Notes: generated by a model from the sequence alone, not told the origin. 64,000 nt of DNA from Microbacterium saperdae (GCF_006716345.1 NZ_VFOX01000001.1:2852001-2916000); one strand, 5' to 3'; positions 1 through 9,075 are shown, counted from the first letter of the stretch. Translations and numbers: made by a program.

Positions 1-1
1 T

Positions 2-394
2 TTCGCCGCCGAGCCGGACGTGGCCCGTCGCCGCTACGAGCTCGTGCGGCAGATCCCTGCTCTGCGCGAACGGGAGATCGTCGCGGTGTTCCGCTACGAG
101 CGCCTCTTCGACGAGTACCTGCGAGAGTCGCTGCCGGACCTCGATCCGCTCGACGCCGTCAGCTATGCCGCCGTCATCACCGCCGTGCACAACCATGTGC
201 TGCGCCAGATGCTCCGGGGCAAGCGCGTGCCGGCGTCGGCGCTGCGTCAGGCGCTCGACGTCGCGATGCGTCGTTTCGGCGTGCAGCAGGATGCCGTCGC
301 CGAGCCGTCGGCCGACGACCTGGTCGTCGCGGTGTTCCCCCGATCGATGCCGATCGCCGAGGTCACCCGGCGTGTGCGCGCCGAGCTGGGCTGA
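2..394 (+). CDS. TetR/AcrR-family regulator, C-terminal part (5' end outside window)
   Basis: The reading frame is open from the first bases of the window, so the start and the DNA-binding N-terminus lie upstream. The visible 130 or so residues are helical and run into an arginine-rich segment with the pattern ELVRQIPALREREIVAVFRYE, followed by a helix containing AAVITAVHNHVLRQML. This resembles the ligand-binding/dimerisation half of TetR regulators of the MftR-like type. No helix-turn-helix is visible, so the family assignment rests on the C-terminal pattern alone. The next gene, an acyl-CoA dehydrogenase, is on the same strand 81 bp downstream with its own ribosome binding site, so the two could be functionally linked, but the sequence does not prove it. 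Confidence 0.6.
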   Translation, partial: FAAEPDVARRRYELVRQIPALREREIVAVFRYERLFDEYLRESLPDLDPLDAVSYAAVITAVHNHVLRQMLRGKRVPASALRQALDVAMRRFGVQQDAVAEPSADDLVVAVFPRSMPIAEVTRRVRAELG

Positions 395-475
395 CCTCGC
401 GGAGCATCCGGACGACATCCTGTCGTGAAACCGAGTTTCGGCGAGTACGATACTTGGTGCCACGAAGGAGTCATC

Positions 476-1711
476 ATGAGCACCGAAGCTTCCCCGTTCC
501 CCGGCGAGCGCGTCTCGTCGTACGACATCACCGGACGCCAGGACAGCGACTACTACGCCGTGTTCTCCGACATCCCCGCCGCGGACCGCGCCGCGTGGGA
601 CCGCGCCAAGGCGTACGTCGACGAGGTCTCCCCGCAGATGGCCGAGGCCTGGGACCGCGCCGAATACCCGCTCGACGCCGCTCGGCGGATGGGAGAGATG
701 GACCTCGTGGTCGACGGGATCGAGCATCCGTCCCTCACCCGACTCTCGCCGCTGGCTGCGGGGCTCGTGAACATGGAGATCTCCCGGGGCGACGGCTCCC
801 TCGGCACGATCCTGGCAGTGCAGGGCGGACTCGCGCTGCGCACGCTCGCCCTCTTCGGATCGGACGCCCAGCAGGAGAGATGGCTCACCGCCCTCGCCGA
901 CGGCTCCGTGCTCGGTTCTTTCGCGCTCACCGAGCCCGACCACGGCTCCGACTCCGTCTCCCTCGAGACGGTGGCACGACGCGACGGCGACACCTGGGTG
1001 CTGCGCGGCACGAAGAAGTGGATCGGCAACGGCGCCTCCGGCGGCATCACCTTCGTCTGGGCCCGCGTCGACGACGAGACGGCACCCGAGCACGGCGCCG
1101 TGCGCTGCTTCCTCGTCGAACAGGACACCCCGGGGTACACGGGATCGGTCATCCGCGGCAAGGCCTCGCTGCGGGCCATCCACCAGGCGCACATCGAACT
1201 CGACGACGTGCGCGTGCCGCTCGAGGCCGTGCTGCCGGGCACCAAGAGCTTCAAGGATGCCTCGGTCGTGCTCTATGCGACGCGCTCCGGCGTCGCCTGG
1301 TCGGCACTGGGTCACGCGACCGCCTGCTACGAGGCGGCGCTCACCTATGCGACCCAGCGCGTGCAGTTCGGCAAGCCGTTGGCGAAGTTCCAGATGGTCC
1401 AGGAACGTCTGACCCACATGCTCGAGGACGTCACGGCGATGCAACTGTACTGCCGACGCCTCGCCGACCTCGAGACGGCAGGAGAACTGCGTCCGACGCA
1501 GGCGTCGCTCGCGAAGTTCCACAACACGCGCGCGGCACGCCGCGTGGCCGCCGTCGCCCGCGACCTGCTCGGCGGCAACGGCATCCTGCTCGAGAACGGA
1601 GTCATGCAGCACATGGCCGACATCGAGGCGATCCACACCTATGAGGGCACGGAGAGCGTGCAGGCGCTGCTGCTCGGCCGCGACATCACCGGGATGAGCG
1701 CGTTCGTCTGA
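476..1711 (+). CDS. Acyl-CoA dehydrogenase, glutaryl-CoA dehydrogenase-like
   Basis: A 411-residue FAD enzyme that oxidises acyl-CoA thioesters at the alpha-beta bond and passes electrons to electron-transfer flavoprotein. The first family signature reads ALTEPDHGSDSVS, followed by the flavin/substrate region TKKWIGNGASGG. The C-terminal signature contains HTYEGTESVQALLLGRDITG, in which Glu390 of YEGT is the expected catalytic base. The GRxITG ending resembles glutaryl-CoA dehydrogenases, which also decarboxylate, but substrate cannot be fixed from sequence. The start at 476 follows AAGGAG with five bases spacing; an in-frame GTG at 425 has no such site. Length and motifs are complete for the family. 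Confidence 0.85.
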   Translation: MSTEASPFPGERVSSYDITGRQDSDYYAVFSDIPAADRAAWDRAKAYVDEVSPQMAEAWDRAEYPLDAARRMGEMDLVVDGIEHPSLTRLSPLAAGLVNMEISRGDGSLGTILAVQGGLALRTLALFGSDAQQERWLTALADGSVLGSFALTEPDHGSDSVSLETVARRDGDTWVLRGTKKWIGNGASGGITFVWARVDDETAPEHGAVRCFLVEQDTPGYTGSVIRGKASLRAIHQAHIELDDVRVPLEAVLPGTKSFKDASVVLYATRSGVAWSALGHATACYEAALTYATQRVQFGKPLAKFQMVQERLTHMLEDVTAMQLYCRRLADLETAGELRPTQASLAKFHNTRAARRVAAVARDLLGGNGILLENGVMQHMADIEAIHTYEGTESVQALLLGRDITGMSAFV

Positions 1712-1741
1712 GCCGCGATCCGGGTCGGCGGCTCACCCGGC

Positions 1742-3016
1742 TCAGGACCGCACGTGGCGGTCCCGGCTCGCTGCCGCGCCGGCCACGGCCTGCACCGCGA
1801 GCAGGATCACCAGCGCCGCGACCGGAGCGATCCATCCACCGACGGCGGCGTGCAGGAGTCCGAGACCGATGGGACCGAGGCCGGCCAACAGATAGCCGAT
1901 CCCCTGCGCCATGGTCGACAGGTGGGCCGTGTGCCTCGCGTCGGGCGCACGGAGCACGATGTACGTCAGCGACAGGGCGATGGCGGCGCCCTGGCCGAGC
2001 CCGAGCAGCGTCATCCACACCCACGCCGCAGCTCCTCCCGGCGCGACGAGCAGACCGATGAGTCCCGCTGCGCTGAGCAGTGCCGACAGCAGGACCGGCA
2101 GCCACGTGGGTCGGATACGGCGCATCATCGTGGGCACGAGGAGCGCCGCCGCGATCCCGGGCAGACTCGAGTACGACAGCAGCAGTCCGGCGTCCGCCAC
2201 CGAGATCCCGGCGTCCTGCAGCATCGTCGGAATCCAGGTGAGGGCCGCGTAGTAGCTCAGGCTCTGCAGACCCATGAAGCCCGTGACCGCCCACGCGACC
2301 GGATCGCGCAGCAGCATCGTCAGGCGCGGCTCGTCCCGAGGCTCCGCGATCGCGTCGACGGGCCCGCCCGTCGTGCCCGGGGAGTCGGCGACGGCACGGA
2401 TCGCCCGTGGCGTCCAGATCAGCACGGCGAGTACTGCCGGAATCGCCCAGATCGCCAGCGCACCACGCCACGACCCGTCGAGTGCCGTCATGAACGGAAC
2501 CGTGAGGGCAGCAGCTGCGGCGGCGCCGAGGAACAGCGCCGTCGAGTACAGACCCATCATCAGTCCGAGGCGGTGGGCGAAGTCCTGCTTGATCACAGCC
2601 GGCATGCAGACGTTCGCCACGGCGATGCCCGCGCCGACCAGCACCGTGCCGCCGAAGAGCGCAACCGGAGAGGGGAGAAGACGGATGCCGATGCCGACCG
2701 CGACGACGACCATCGTGAGCGCGAGCAGTCGATGCAGTCCGATCCATCGCGTCAGCGCCGGCGTGAGGAAGGCGAAGGCCCCGAACGCGAACACCGGGAT
2801 GGTCGTCAGGAGTCCGGCCGCCGCCGAGGGGATGCCGAGCTCGCGCTCGATCGCGGGGATCACCGGTCCCACCGACGCGACGCCCATGCGGAGATTCAGC
2901 GCGATCATCAGCAGACCGGCCGCCACAGAGATCGCAGTGAGGGCGGTGCGCCGACGGACGGACGGCGTGGTCAGCGGGATCGGGGCGGTGTCGAACGGTT
3001 CCTGCATCGTGGTCAT
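1742..3016 (-). CDS. MFS transporter, CynX/NimT type
   Basis: A 424-residue membrane protein with about twelve hydrophobic segments, beginning after a short cytoplasmic tail (TALTAISVAAGLLMIALNLR is the first). The pattern LNLRMGVASVGPVIPAIERELG is characteristic of the CynX/NimT branch of the major facilitator superfamily, whose known members move cyanate or export 2-nitroimidazole. I place the start at 3016 (MTTMQEPF) because upstream in-frame codons would run into the divergent AraC gene. The 54-bp divergent arrangement with an AraC regulator is the same as the NimR/NimT pair of Escherichia coli, which suggests that the neighbour controls this exporter. The substrate is unknown. Confidence 0.85.
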   Translation of the reverse strand: MTTMQEPFDTAPIPLTTPSVRRRTALTAISVAAGLLMIALNLRMGVASVGPVIPAIERELGIPSAAAGLLTTIPVFAFGAFAFLTPALTRWIGLHRLLALTMVVVAVGIGIRLLPSPVALFGGTVLVGAGIAVANVCMPAVIKQDFAHRLGLMMGLYSTALFLGAAAAAALTVPFMTALDGSWRGALAIWAIPAVLAVLIWTPRAIRAVADSPGTTGGPVDAIAEPRDEPRLTMLLRDPVAWAVTGFMGLQSLSYYAALTWIPTMLQDAGISVADAGLLLSYSSLPGIAAALLVPTMMRRIRPTWLPVLLSALLSAAGLIGLLVAPGGAAAWVWMTLLGLGQGAAIALSLTYIVLRAPDARHTAHLSTMAQGIGYLLAGLGPIGLGLLHAAVGGWIAPVAALVILLAVQAVAGAAASRDRHVRS

Positions 3017-3056
3017 GCATCGAGTCCAGCATCCGCGCGACCTGTCAGGAAACACG

Positions 3057-3062
3057 TACACT
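3057..3062 (+). promoter_or_regulatory. Probable -10 box of the leaderless AraC gene
   Basis: TACACT lies eight bases before the ATG at 3071 and there is no ribosome binding site in between. This places the predicted transcription start at or next to the start codon. Confidence 0.45.
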
Positions 3063-3070
3063 GCATCCTG

Positions 3071-3871
3071 ATGTCGAATACTCGCCAATCCTCCCGCCTC
3101 GTCGATCTGAACCTGGTCGACTTCGACTCCCTCACCGCCCTGCCGATGGAGGGCGCCTACCGCTTCGCGCACGCCGAGACGTCGCCGCGTCACGCCCATC
3201 CGCTCGGACATCTGGTGCACGCCGCGTCAGGCGTGCTGTCGCTGCTCACCGACGACGGGTCCTGGATCGCCCCGTCGACCCGCATGGCGTGGGTGCCCGC
3301 CGGTGCCGAGCACCGCCATCGGGCGCACGGCCGCACCGACATGCGCATCGTCCACCTCTCGGATGAGCTCGCCGCGCTGCTGCCGGCGACCCCCGCCGTG
3401 CTCGTCGCGACGCCGCTCGCCCGCGAGGCCGTGCTGGCGATGACATCCGACCACTCTCGCAGCACCGGCGCACTGGACCACCTGCGTCGCGTCGTCGTCG
3501 ATGAGGCGGTCACCGCGCCGGAGCAGCCGTTGCACCTGCCGGAACCCCATGATCCGCGCCTGCGCCGGGCAGCGCGCATCGTCGAGGACGACCTCGCCCT
3601 CCCCGTGTCGCTCGGCGAGCTCAGCGCGCGCACAGGCACCGCGGAGCGGACGCTGAGCCGACTGTTCCAGCAGGAGACCGGCATGGGATACCGGCAATGG
3701 CGCCTCCAGCTGCGCGTGCATCGCGCACTCGTCCTGCTCGCCCACGGCACCTCCGTGACCCACACGGCTGCCGCATGCGGCTGGGCGACGACCAGTCAGT
3801 GCATCGAGCAGTTCACGCCGCTGGTCGGGATGACGCCTGGCCGGTACCGGGCGTCTCAGCTCGCGGCGTGA
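3071..3871 (+). CDS. AraC-family transcriptional regulator (NimR-like)
   Basis: A 266-residue regulator. The N-terminal half has a cupin-type sensor pattern (HAETSPRHAHPLGHLVHAASGVLSL), and the C-terminal 100 residues hold two helix-turn-helix motifs: LGELSARTGTAERTLSRLF, and the family hallmark in the stretch that ends FTPLVGMTPGRYR. It is transcribed away from the NimT-like transporter with 54 bp between the two starts. By analogy with nimR/nimT it probably controls that gene and itself. The ATG follows a TACACT -10 box by eight bases, so the message is probably leaderless. The inducer is not deducible. Confidence 0.88.
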   Translation: MSNTRQSSRLVDLNLVDFDSLTALPMEGAYRFAHAETSPRHAHPLGHLVHAASGVLSLLTDDGSWIAPSTRMAWVPAGAEHRHRAHGRTDMRIVHLSDELAALLPATPAVLVATPLAREAVLAMTSDHSRSTGALDHLRRVVVDEAVTAPEQPLHLPEPHDPRLRRAARIVEDDLALPVSLGELSARTGTAERTLSRLFQQETGMGYRQWRLQLRVHRALVLLAHGTSVTHTAAACGWATTSQCIEQFTPLVGMTPGRYRASQLAA

Positions 3872-3892
3872 ACCGACGACCGTGTCAGGCGA

Positions 3893-4381
3893 TCAGTTGC
3901 AGCCGCAGCCGCCCGCCGGCGTCTTCACCATGAAGCAGACATCGCACACGCCGTAGTCACGCTCTTCGACCGGCTTCGACGCGCGCTCGCGGGGTGCTGC
4001 GGCGACGCGCGGGGTCGTCGTGCGCTTGGCCGCGCGGGGCGGCGTCAGCGGGATGAACTCGCTCGGGTGGCTGACGTAGAAGAGCGGAGCACGTCCCTCG
4101 CTGGGCTGCAGCCGCAGCGCCGTGGAGCCGATGACGATGCGCTCGTCCTCGGTGAAGCCGTTGGTGTAGGTCTTGCCGATGTGGAGCGCTGCCCCTTCAC
4201 CGCGGCGGATGGCCTCGATGTAGCGGCCGCGGTCGATGAACGAGCTGATGCCGATGGCATCGACGATGCCGGCGATGAACTCGTGGTTCGACGGGTCGAT
4301 GCGGTGCGCGCGCAATGCTTCGGGCAGCGAGCGGTATGGACGGGAGGTGCCTGCGGGGGTCGGCCCCTGAACTTCTTTCAT
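3893..4381 (-). CDS. Unknown 162-residue protein with C-terminal cysteine cluster
   Basis: I do not recognise a named family. The first 110 residues are a mixed helical domain (YRSLPEALRAHRIDPSNHEF onward). A basic, proline-rich linker follows (PPRAAKRTTTPRVAAAPRER), then a C-terminal block CDVCFMVKTPAGGCGC. Its CxxC and CxC pairs could bind zinc or another metal; this is inference. The start at 4381 is preceded by GGAGAG at suitable spacing, while the longer frame to 4399 has no such site. It stands alone on the minus strand, its 3' end 21 bp from the AraC gene's stop and its 5' end facing away from the oxidoreductase. Confidence 0.7.
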   Translation of the reverse strand: MKEVQGPTPAGTSRPYRSLPEALRAHRIDPSNHEFIAGIVDAIGISSFIDRGRYIEAIRRGEGAALHIGKTYTNGFTEDERIVIGSTALRLQPSEGRAPLFYVSHPSEFIPLTPPRAAKRTTTPRVAAAPRERASKPVEERDYGVCDVCFMVKTPAGGCGCN

Positions 4382-4476
4382 CACTCTCCAGGATCGCACG
4401 TCTGAGAGCGTTCGCCGACCGATTCTCGATCCGATCGCCGCACACCGGGAAGAGAGTCGCGTGCGAGACTGACGTC

Positions 4477-5928
4477 ATGGCACGCGCGACGATCATCGGC
4501 TCCGGTCCGAACGGGCTCGCTGCCGGTGTCGCCCTCTCACGGGCCGGGTACCAGGTGCGGGTGCTCGAAGCCGCGCAGACCGTCGGTGGCGGCGTGCGCA
4601 CACTCGAGTCCACGCTGCCCGGCTTCCGGCACGACGTCTGCTCGGCCGTGCACCCCGCGGCTCTCGCCTCGCCCTTCTTCCGCGCTTTCGGTCTGGCCGA
4701 GCGGATCGACTGGATCCATCCGGAGATCTCCTACGCGCATCCCCTCGACGACGGGCGTGCGGGCGTCGCCTGGCGCGACATCGACCGCACGGCGCACGGA
4801 TTGGGCGTCGACGGTGGCGCCTGGGCCAAGAGGCTGGGGCCCCTCGCCCGCCATATCGACGGCCTCGAGGACTTCACGGGCAACGCGATGCTGCGCGTCC
4901 CCCGCGACCCGCTCACGGCGGCGCGCTATGCGGCGCGGATGCTCGACCAGAGCGCCCCGTTCGCGCGCCACGCATTCCGCACGGAGGAGGCTGCCGCGCT
5001 CATGGCCGGTGTGGTCGCCCACGCGAACACACGACTGCCGTCGCTCGTCGGCGCCGCGGCGGGCCTGCTCCTCGCCTCGCACGCGCACGCCGGAGGGTGG
5101 ATGTACCCGCGCGGCGGTGCACAGCGGATCGCCGACGCGCTGGTCGCCGACATCGAGGAGCACGGCGGCGCGGTCGAGACCGGCGCACACGTCACCGACC
5201 TGCGCGCGCTCGACTGGGGCGACCCGACCCGTGGCGACCTGCTGCTGCTGAACAGCTCGCCGCGTCTGGCACTGACCCACCCCGACATCCCCGCTCGCTA
5301 TGCGCGGGCGCTCACCTCGTACCGCTACGGACCCGGCGCCGCGAAGGTCGACTTCGCGCTCGACGGACCGGTCCCCTGGGCGAATGCCGACGTCGCACAG
5401 GCGCCGACCGTGCACCTCGGCGGCACGCGCGACGAGGTGTGGGCGAGCGAGAACGCCGTAGCACGCGGACGCGTGAGCGACCGGCCCTACGTGCTCGCGG
5501 TGCAGCCCTCGGTGTTCGATCCGACGCGGGCACCTGCGGGTCACGCGGTGTTCTGGGCGTACATCCATGTGCCGGCCGGGTCCGACCTCGATCCGACCGC
5601 ACTCATCACAGCGCAGGTCGAGCGGTTCGCCCCGGGCTTCCGCGATCGCATCCTCGCGCACCACGCCGTGCCGGCTTCTTCGCGTGAGGCCATCAACCCG
5701 GCGGAGCTCGGCGGCGACATCTCCGGCGGCGTCCTCAGCATCGCGCAGCTGGTGCGGCGGCCCACGCTGTCTCCCGCGCCCTGGCGGACGCCGATGCGCG
5801 GCGTCTACCTCGCCTCGTCCGCCACGCCACCGGGACCAGGAGTGAACGGCATGGCCGGCTGGCATGCCGCCCGCACCGCCCTCGCCGACGCCGGGCTCCC
5901 CCACGCGCTGACCGATCTGTTCGGCTGA
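4477..5928 (+). CDS. FAD/NAD(P)-dependent oxidoreductase, phytoene-desaturase-like
   Basis: A 483-residue flavoprotein of the amine oxidase/CrtI superfamily. The N-terminus has the dinucleotide-binding fold ATIIGSGPNGLAAGVALSRA followed by LEAAQTVGGGVRT. The C-terminus has the flavin-contacting segment GVYLASSATPPGPGVNGMAG. It resembles the PYROXD2/CrtI-like oxidoreductases of unknown substrate that are common in actinobacteria. No other carotenoid genes lie nearby, so a role in pigment synthesis is not supported. The start at 4477 is the first Met of the conserved Rossmann strand; a GAGACT hexamer six bases upstream could serve as a weak -10 for a leaderless message. Confidence 0.8.
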   Translation: MARATIIGSGPNGLAAGVALSRAGYQVRVLEAAQTVGGGVRTLESTLPGFRHDVCSAVHPAALASPFFRAFGLAERIDWIHPEISYAHPLDDGRAGVAWRDIDRTAHGLGVDGGAWAKRLGPLARHIDGLEDFTGNAMLRVPRDPLTAARYAARMLDQSAPFARHAFRTEEAAALMAGVVAHANTRLPSLVGAAAGLLLASHAHAGGWMYPRGGAQRIADALVADIEEHGGAVETGAHVTDLRALDWGDPTRGDLLLLNSSPRLALTHPDIPARYARALTSYRYGPGAAKVDFALDGPVPWANADVAQAPTVHLGGTRDEVWASENAVARGRVSDRPYVLAVQPSVFDPTRAPAGHAVFWAYIHVPAGSDLDPTALITAQVERFAPGFRDRILAHHAVPASSREAINPAELGGDISGGVLSIAQLVRRPTLSPAPWRTPMRGVYLASSATPPGPGVNGMAGWHAARTALADAGLPHALTDLFG

Positions 5929-6080
5929 CCGCGGTCGACAACGCAGGACGGCCCGGGTCCCGGTCCGTCCGCTGCGCCGGATTCTGGGGCGGTCCCGCCT
6001 CGACAGCGGCCTTCGTCCTGAGTTGCGGTCCCGCCTCTCGCGCTCTTCCGCCGCGACGATGACCGGGCCAGGATGGAGCC

Positions 6081-7124
6081 ATGCCCTACGAGATCCCCGC
6101 GCCGATGCTCGCCAAGGCGGCAGCGACGGTCCCCGACCCGGCGAAGACTCCCGGCGGGCTGCTGTACGAGCCCAAGTGGGATGGTTTCCGCGGCCTCATC
6201 TCGTGGGACGGCGAGAGCGTCGAGATCGGCTCCCGAGGAGCGAAGCCGCTGACGAGGTACTTCCCCGAGCTGGTCGAGGCCATCCCGTCTCTCCTCCCCG
6301 GTCCGTGTCTGCTGGACGGCGAGATCGTGGTCGCCACGGGTCCCGAGGGCGCGCAGCGCCTGGACTGGGAGGCGCTCAGTCAGCGGATCCACCCCGCAGC
6401 GTCGCGCGTCGCGCGGCTGGCCGCCGAGACCCCGGCGATGTTCATCGCGTTCGACCTGCTCGCCGAGGGCGACGACGATCTGCTCTCCACGCCGTTCGAG
6501 GACCGTCGCGAACGTCTCGAACGGCTGCTGGCCGATGCGCCGCACCCGCTGCACCTCACGCGGACCACCCGCGATCGCGATGCCGCAGTCCGCTGGCTCG
6601 CCGAGTTCGAGGGTGCCGGTCTCGACGGCGTCGTCGCCAAGCCTCTCGCCCAGCCCTACGCCCCCGGCAAGCGCACGCTGATCAAGATCAAGCACGCGCG
6701 CACGGCGGACGTCGTCGCGCTCGGGTATCGCATCCACAAGTCGGGCTCCGGGGTCGGTTCGCTGCTGGTCGGGCTGTACGGTGCTGACGGGACCCTGCGC
6801 CAGGTCGGCGGGGTGGCCGCGTGGACCGATGTCCGCCGTCAGGAACTTGTGACGGAGCTCGCGCCGCTGGTGGAACGCGACGAGGCCGGCGACGCGATCA
6901 CCGGCGAGGGGGAACGCTCGCGCTTCAGCGGCGCGAAGGATGTGTCGTTCGTGCGGTTGCGCCCCGAGCGCGTGCTCGAGGTGCGCTATGACCAGCTCGA
7001 GGGCGCGCGCTTCCGACACACCGTGCAGTTCGAGCGCTGGCGCCCCGACCGCGATGCGCGGTCGTGCACCTACGACCAGCTCGACACGGTCGCAGGCTAC
7101 GACCTCGCCGACGTGCTGGCCTGA
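6081..7124 (+). CDS. ligC: ATP-dependent DNA ligase, LigC type
   Basis: A 347-residue ligase that seals nicks in duplex DNA through an enzyme-AMP intermediate. Motif I is EPKWDGFR with the adenylated Lys32. Motif III is FIAFDLL, motif IV is DGVVAKPL, and motif V is LIKIKH. The length and the lack of polymerase or nuclease domains match mycobacterial LigC (about 350 residues) rather than the multidomain LigD. In mycobacteria ligC sits beside a stand-alone LigD-type polymerase gene. Here that partner is present in convergent orientation at 9517-10572, but an arsenic cassette lies between them. It may serve base-excision or end-joining repair. Confidence 0.88.
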   Translation: MPYEIPAPMLAKAAATVPDPAKTPGGLLYEPKWDGFRGLISWDGESVEIGSRGAKPLTRYFPELVEAIPSLLPGPCLLDGEIVVATGPEGAQRLDWEALSQRIHPAASRVARLAAETPAMFIAFDLLAEGDDDLLSTPFEDRRERLERLLADAPHPLHLTRTTRDRDAAVRWLAEFEGAGLDGVVAKPLAQPYAPGKRTLIKIKHARTADVVALGYRIHKSGSGVGSLLVGLYGADGTLRQVGGVAAWTDVRRQELVTELAPLVERDEAGDAITGEGERSRFSGAKDVSFVRLRPERVLEVRYDQLEGARFRHTVQFERWRPDRDARSCTYDQLDTVAGYDLADVLA

Positions 7125-7207
7125 CCCGGACCTGGCCGCTTTCTGCGTCGTGCGCCCCGGAGCCCCAGGGCCACCCGAAGCGGACGGCAGAGGATATCTC
7201 GGCTCGG

Positions 7208-7621
7208 TCAGGGTGCGGTGAGTTCGGCGACCAGCACCTCGATGCGTGCCCGGATGTCGTCGCGGATCGGCCGCACCGCGTCGATGCCCTGGCCGGCCGG
7301 GTCGTCGAGCGTCCAGTCCTCGTAGCGCTTTCCGGGGAAGAACGGGCAGGCGTCGCCGCACCCCATCGTGATGACCACGTCCGACGCCTGCACGGCCTCG
7401 GTCGTCAGGACCTTGGGCTGCTCGGTGGTGATGTCGATCCCCACCTCCTGCATCGCCGCGACGGCGACCGGGTTGATCTGGTCGGCGGGAATCGAGCCTG
7501 CCGAGCGCACCTCGATGCGGTCGCCCGCGATCTCGCGCAGGAAGCCGGCCGCCATCTGCGAACGACCTGCGTTGTGCACGCAGACGAAAAGGACGGAGGG
7601 CTTCGTGGTCGTGCCGTTCAT
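7208..7621 (-). CDS. arsC: Arsenate reductase, low-molecular-weight phosphatase fold
   Basis: A 137-residue enzyme that reduces arsenate to arsenite. The P-loop is CVHNAGRS, with the nucleophile Cys14, and the DP motif is in LDDPAGQG. Cys88 and Cys92 sit in MGCGDACPFFPGKRY. This motif resembles the mycothiol/mycoredoxin-dependent reductases described in Corynebacterium glutamicum more than thioredoxin-coupled ArsC. That cofactor assignment is inference. It is the second gene of a minus-strand pair behind arsO, with GAGGAG five bases before its ATG. Confidence 0.9.
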   Translation of the reverse strand: MNGTTTKPSVLFVCVHNAGRSQMAAGFLREIAGDRIEVRSAGSIPADQINPVAVAAMQEVGIDITTEQPKVLTTEAVQASDVVITMGCGDACPFFPGKRYEDWTLDDPAGQGIDAVRPIRDDIRARIEVLVAELTAP

Positions 7622-7696
7622 GAGTGCTCCTCAAGCGGGATCTTGTCAGGGGGAAGGTCGTCGCGGATGGCCTAGGTGGCTTCGCGCGAGGCGTCG

Positions 7697-8998
7697 TCAG
7701 TTGACGGCGACGCGGGTGGGCTGTAGCTGGACGAGCGGCGTTGTGCAGCAGCTGCCGCCCCCGCTCGTGTCGAAGTCGCCCGCCCCGCCGCAGACACCGG
7801 TGTCGGGCAGGACGAGCTGTTTGCTCTGGGATGCGACCACGTCGCCAGCGAGGTACGCGGCAACGCTTCGCGCCTGCTCGAAGCCGGTGAGCGCGAGGAA
7901 GGTCGGGGCCCGTCCGTAGCTCTTCGCGCCGATGATGAAGAAGTCCTCTTCCGGCTGGGTGAGCTCGCGCGCGCCGGTGGCGCCGATGGATCCGCACGAG
8001 TGGATGTTCGGATCGATCTCGGCCGCGATCCCGGCCACCGCCTCCAGCGAGACGTCCACTGCCACTCTCATCTCCGACAGGATTTCGAGGTCGGGGCGGA
8101 AGCCGGTCAAGGCGAACACGCGAGAGACACCGGTCACCTCGCTGCCGTTCTCCGCCACGATCGTGAGGGCTCCCCCTTCGTCCCGGAACTCCGAGACCCG
8201 GAACCCGGCGAAGAGTTCCACGACCCCGGACTCGATGACTTTCCGGGCTCGTCCGCCGAGAGCGGCACGTTCGGGGAGGTCATCCGCCGCACCGCCGCCG
8301 AACAGATGCGTCGCCGCCCCACGGCGCATCAACCAGGTGACTCGCGTGCCAGGTTCGCGTCGAGCAAGTTCGCTCAGCCGGAGTGCAGCATGCGTGGCTG
8401 AATGACCGGAACCGATGACGACGAGGTGCAGCCCCGCATATGCAGACACATCGTCGGGGATGCGATAGGAGATCCGAGACGCTGCACGCCCCTCTCCCAC
8501 CGCAGGAAGGCCGTCAGCGCCGGCGGGGTTCGGGTGACTCCAGGTGCCGCTGGCGTCGACGATGGCGCGAGCGAGGATCCGGGATTCGTGGCCGTCGGCA
8601 TCGACCGCGTGCACGACGAACGGCTGACTCGCTCGCTCCGCGTCCACGACCTTGTCGCGGCCCTGGCGCGCGACTCCGGTGACGGTCGTCGCGTAGCGAA
8701 CCCTCTCACCCAACAGGTCGGCGAGCGGGGCGAGATAACCGCTCACCCACTCCGCTCCGGTCGGATATCCCGAGGACGGCGCCGTCCATCCTGTCGGCGC
8801 GAGCAACCGCCGAGCGGCCGCGTCGGTGAGCTCCGGCCACGCGGAGAACAGGCGCACATGCGCCCACTCGGCGACTGCCGTTGCAGGACCGGTTCCACGC
8901 TCGACGACGACGACGTTCTGGCCGCGCTCCACAAGGTGCGCCGCTACGGCGAGGCCCTGCGGGCCTGCTCCGATGACGACGACGGGATGTTCGAGCAT
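7697..8998 (-). CDS. arsO: ArsO-like flavin-dependent monooxygenase/oxidoreductase
   Basis: A 433-residue NAD(P)/FAD protein. The N-terminal nucleotide fold is VVVIGAGPQGLAVAAHLVERG and a second Rossmann motif is LVVIGSGHSATHAALRLSE, as in flavin-containing monooxygenases. Homologous proteins are encoded in arsenic operons and named ArsO; their reaction is not firmly settled. The last 35 residues carry Cys403 and the adjacent pair Cys417-Cys418 in a glycine-rich tail (GGGSCC). Such a tail could bind trivalent arsenic, which is inference. GAGGAG lies six bases before the ATG at 8998. It is divergent from arsR and upstream of arsC. Confidence 0.8.
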   Translation of the reverse strand: MLEHPVVVIGAGPQGLAVAAHLVERGQNVVVVERGTGPATAVAEWAHVRLFSAWPELTDAAARRLLAPTGWTAPSSGYPTGAEWVSGYLAPLADLLGERVRYATTVTGVARQGRDKVVDAERASQPFVVHAVDADGHESRILARAIVDASGTWSHPNPAGADGLPAVGEGRAASRISYRIPDDVSAYAGLHLVVIGSGHSATHAALRLSELARREPGTRVTWLMRRGAATHLFGGGAADDLPERAALGGRARKVIESGVVELFAGFRVSEFRDEGGALTIVAENGSEVTGVSRVFALTGFRPDLEILSEMRVAVDVSLEAVAGIAAEIDPNIHSCGSIGATGARELTQPEEDFFIIGAKSYGRAPTFLALTGFEQARSVAAYLAGDVVASQSKQLVLPDTGVCGGAGDFDTSGGGSCCTTPLVQLQPTRVAVN

Positions 8999-9017
8999 TT
9001 CATCTCCTCGGATTGAT

Positions 9018-9060
9018 GACTTTCAATATGAAGACTCTCGTCCACCTATCGAAGAAAGTC
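9018..9060. promoter_or_regulatory. Candidate ArsR operator region between arsO and arsR
   Basis: GACTTTC at 9018-9024 and its exact inverted copy GAAAGTC at 9054-9060 flank the divergent promoters. Within the first arm, TTCA-ATA-TGAA forms a smaller palindrome (9022-9032). Position and symmetry fit an ArsR-family operator; binding is inference. Confidence 0.4.
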
Positions 9061-9069
9061 AATACGTGC

Positions 9070-9075
9070 CAGAAT
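9070..9075 (+). promoter_or_regulatory. Probable -10 box of leaderless arsR
   Basis: CAGAAT is six bases upstream of the GTG at 9082 with no ribosome binding site between them. Confidence 0.4.
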
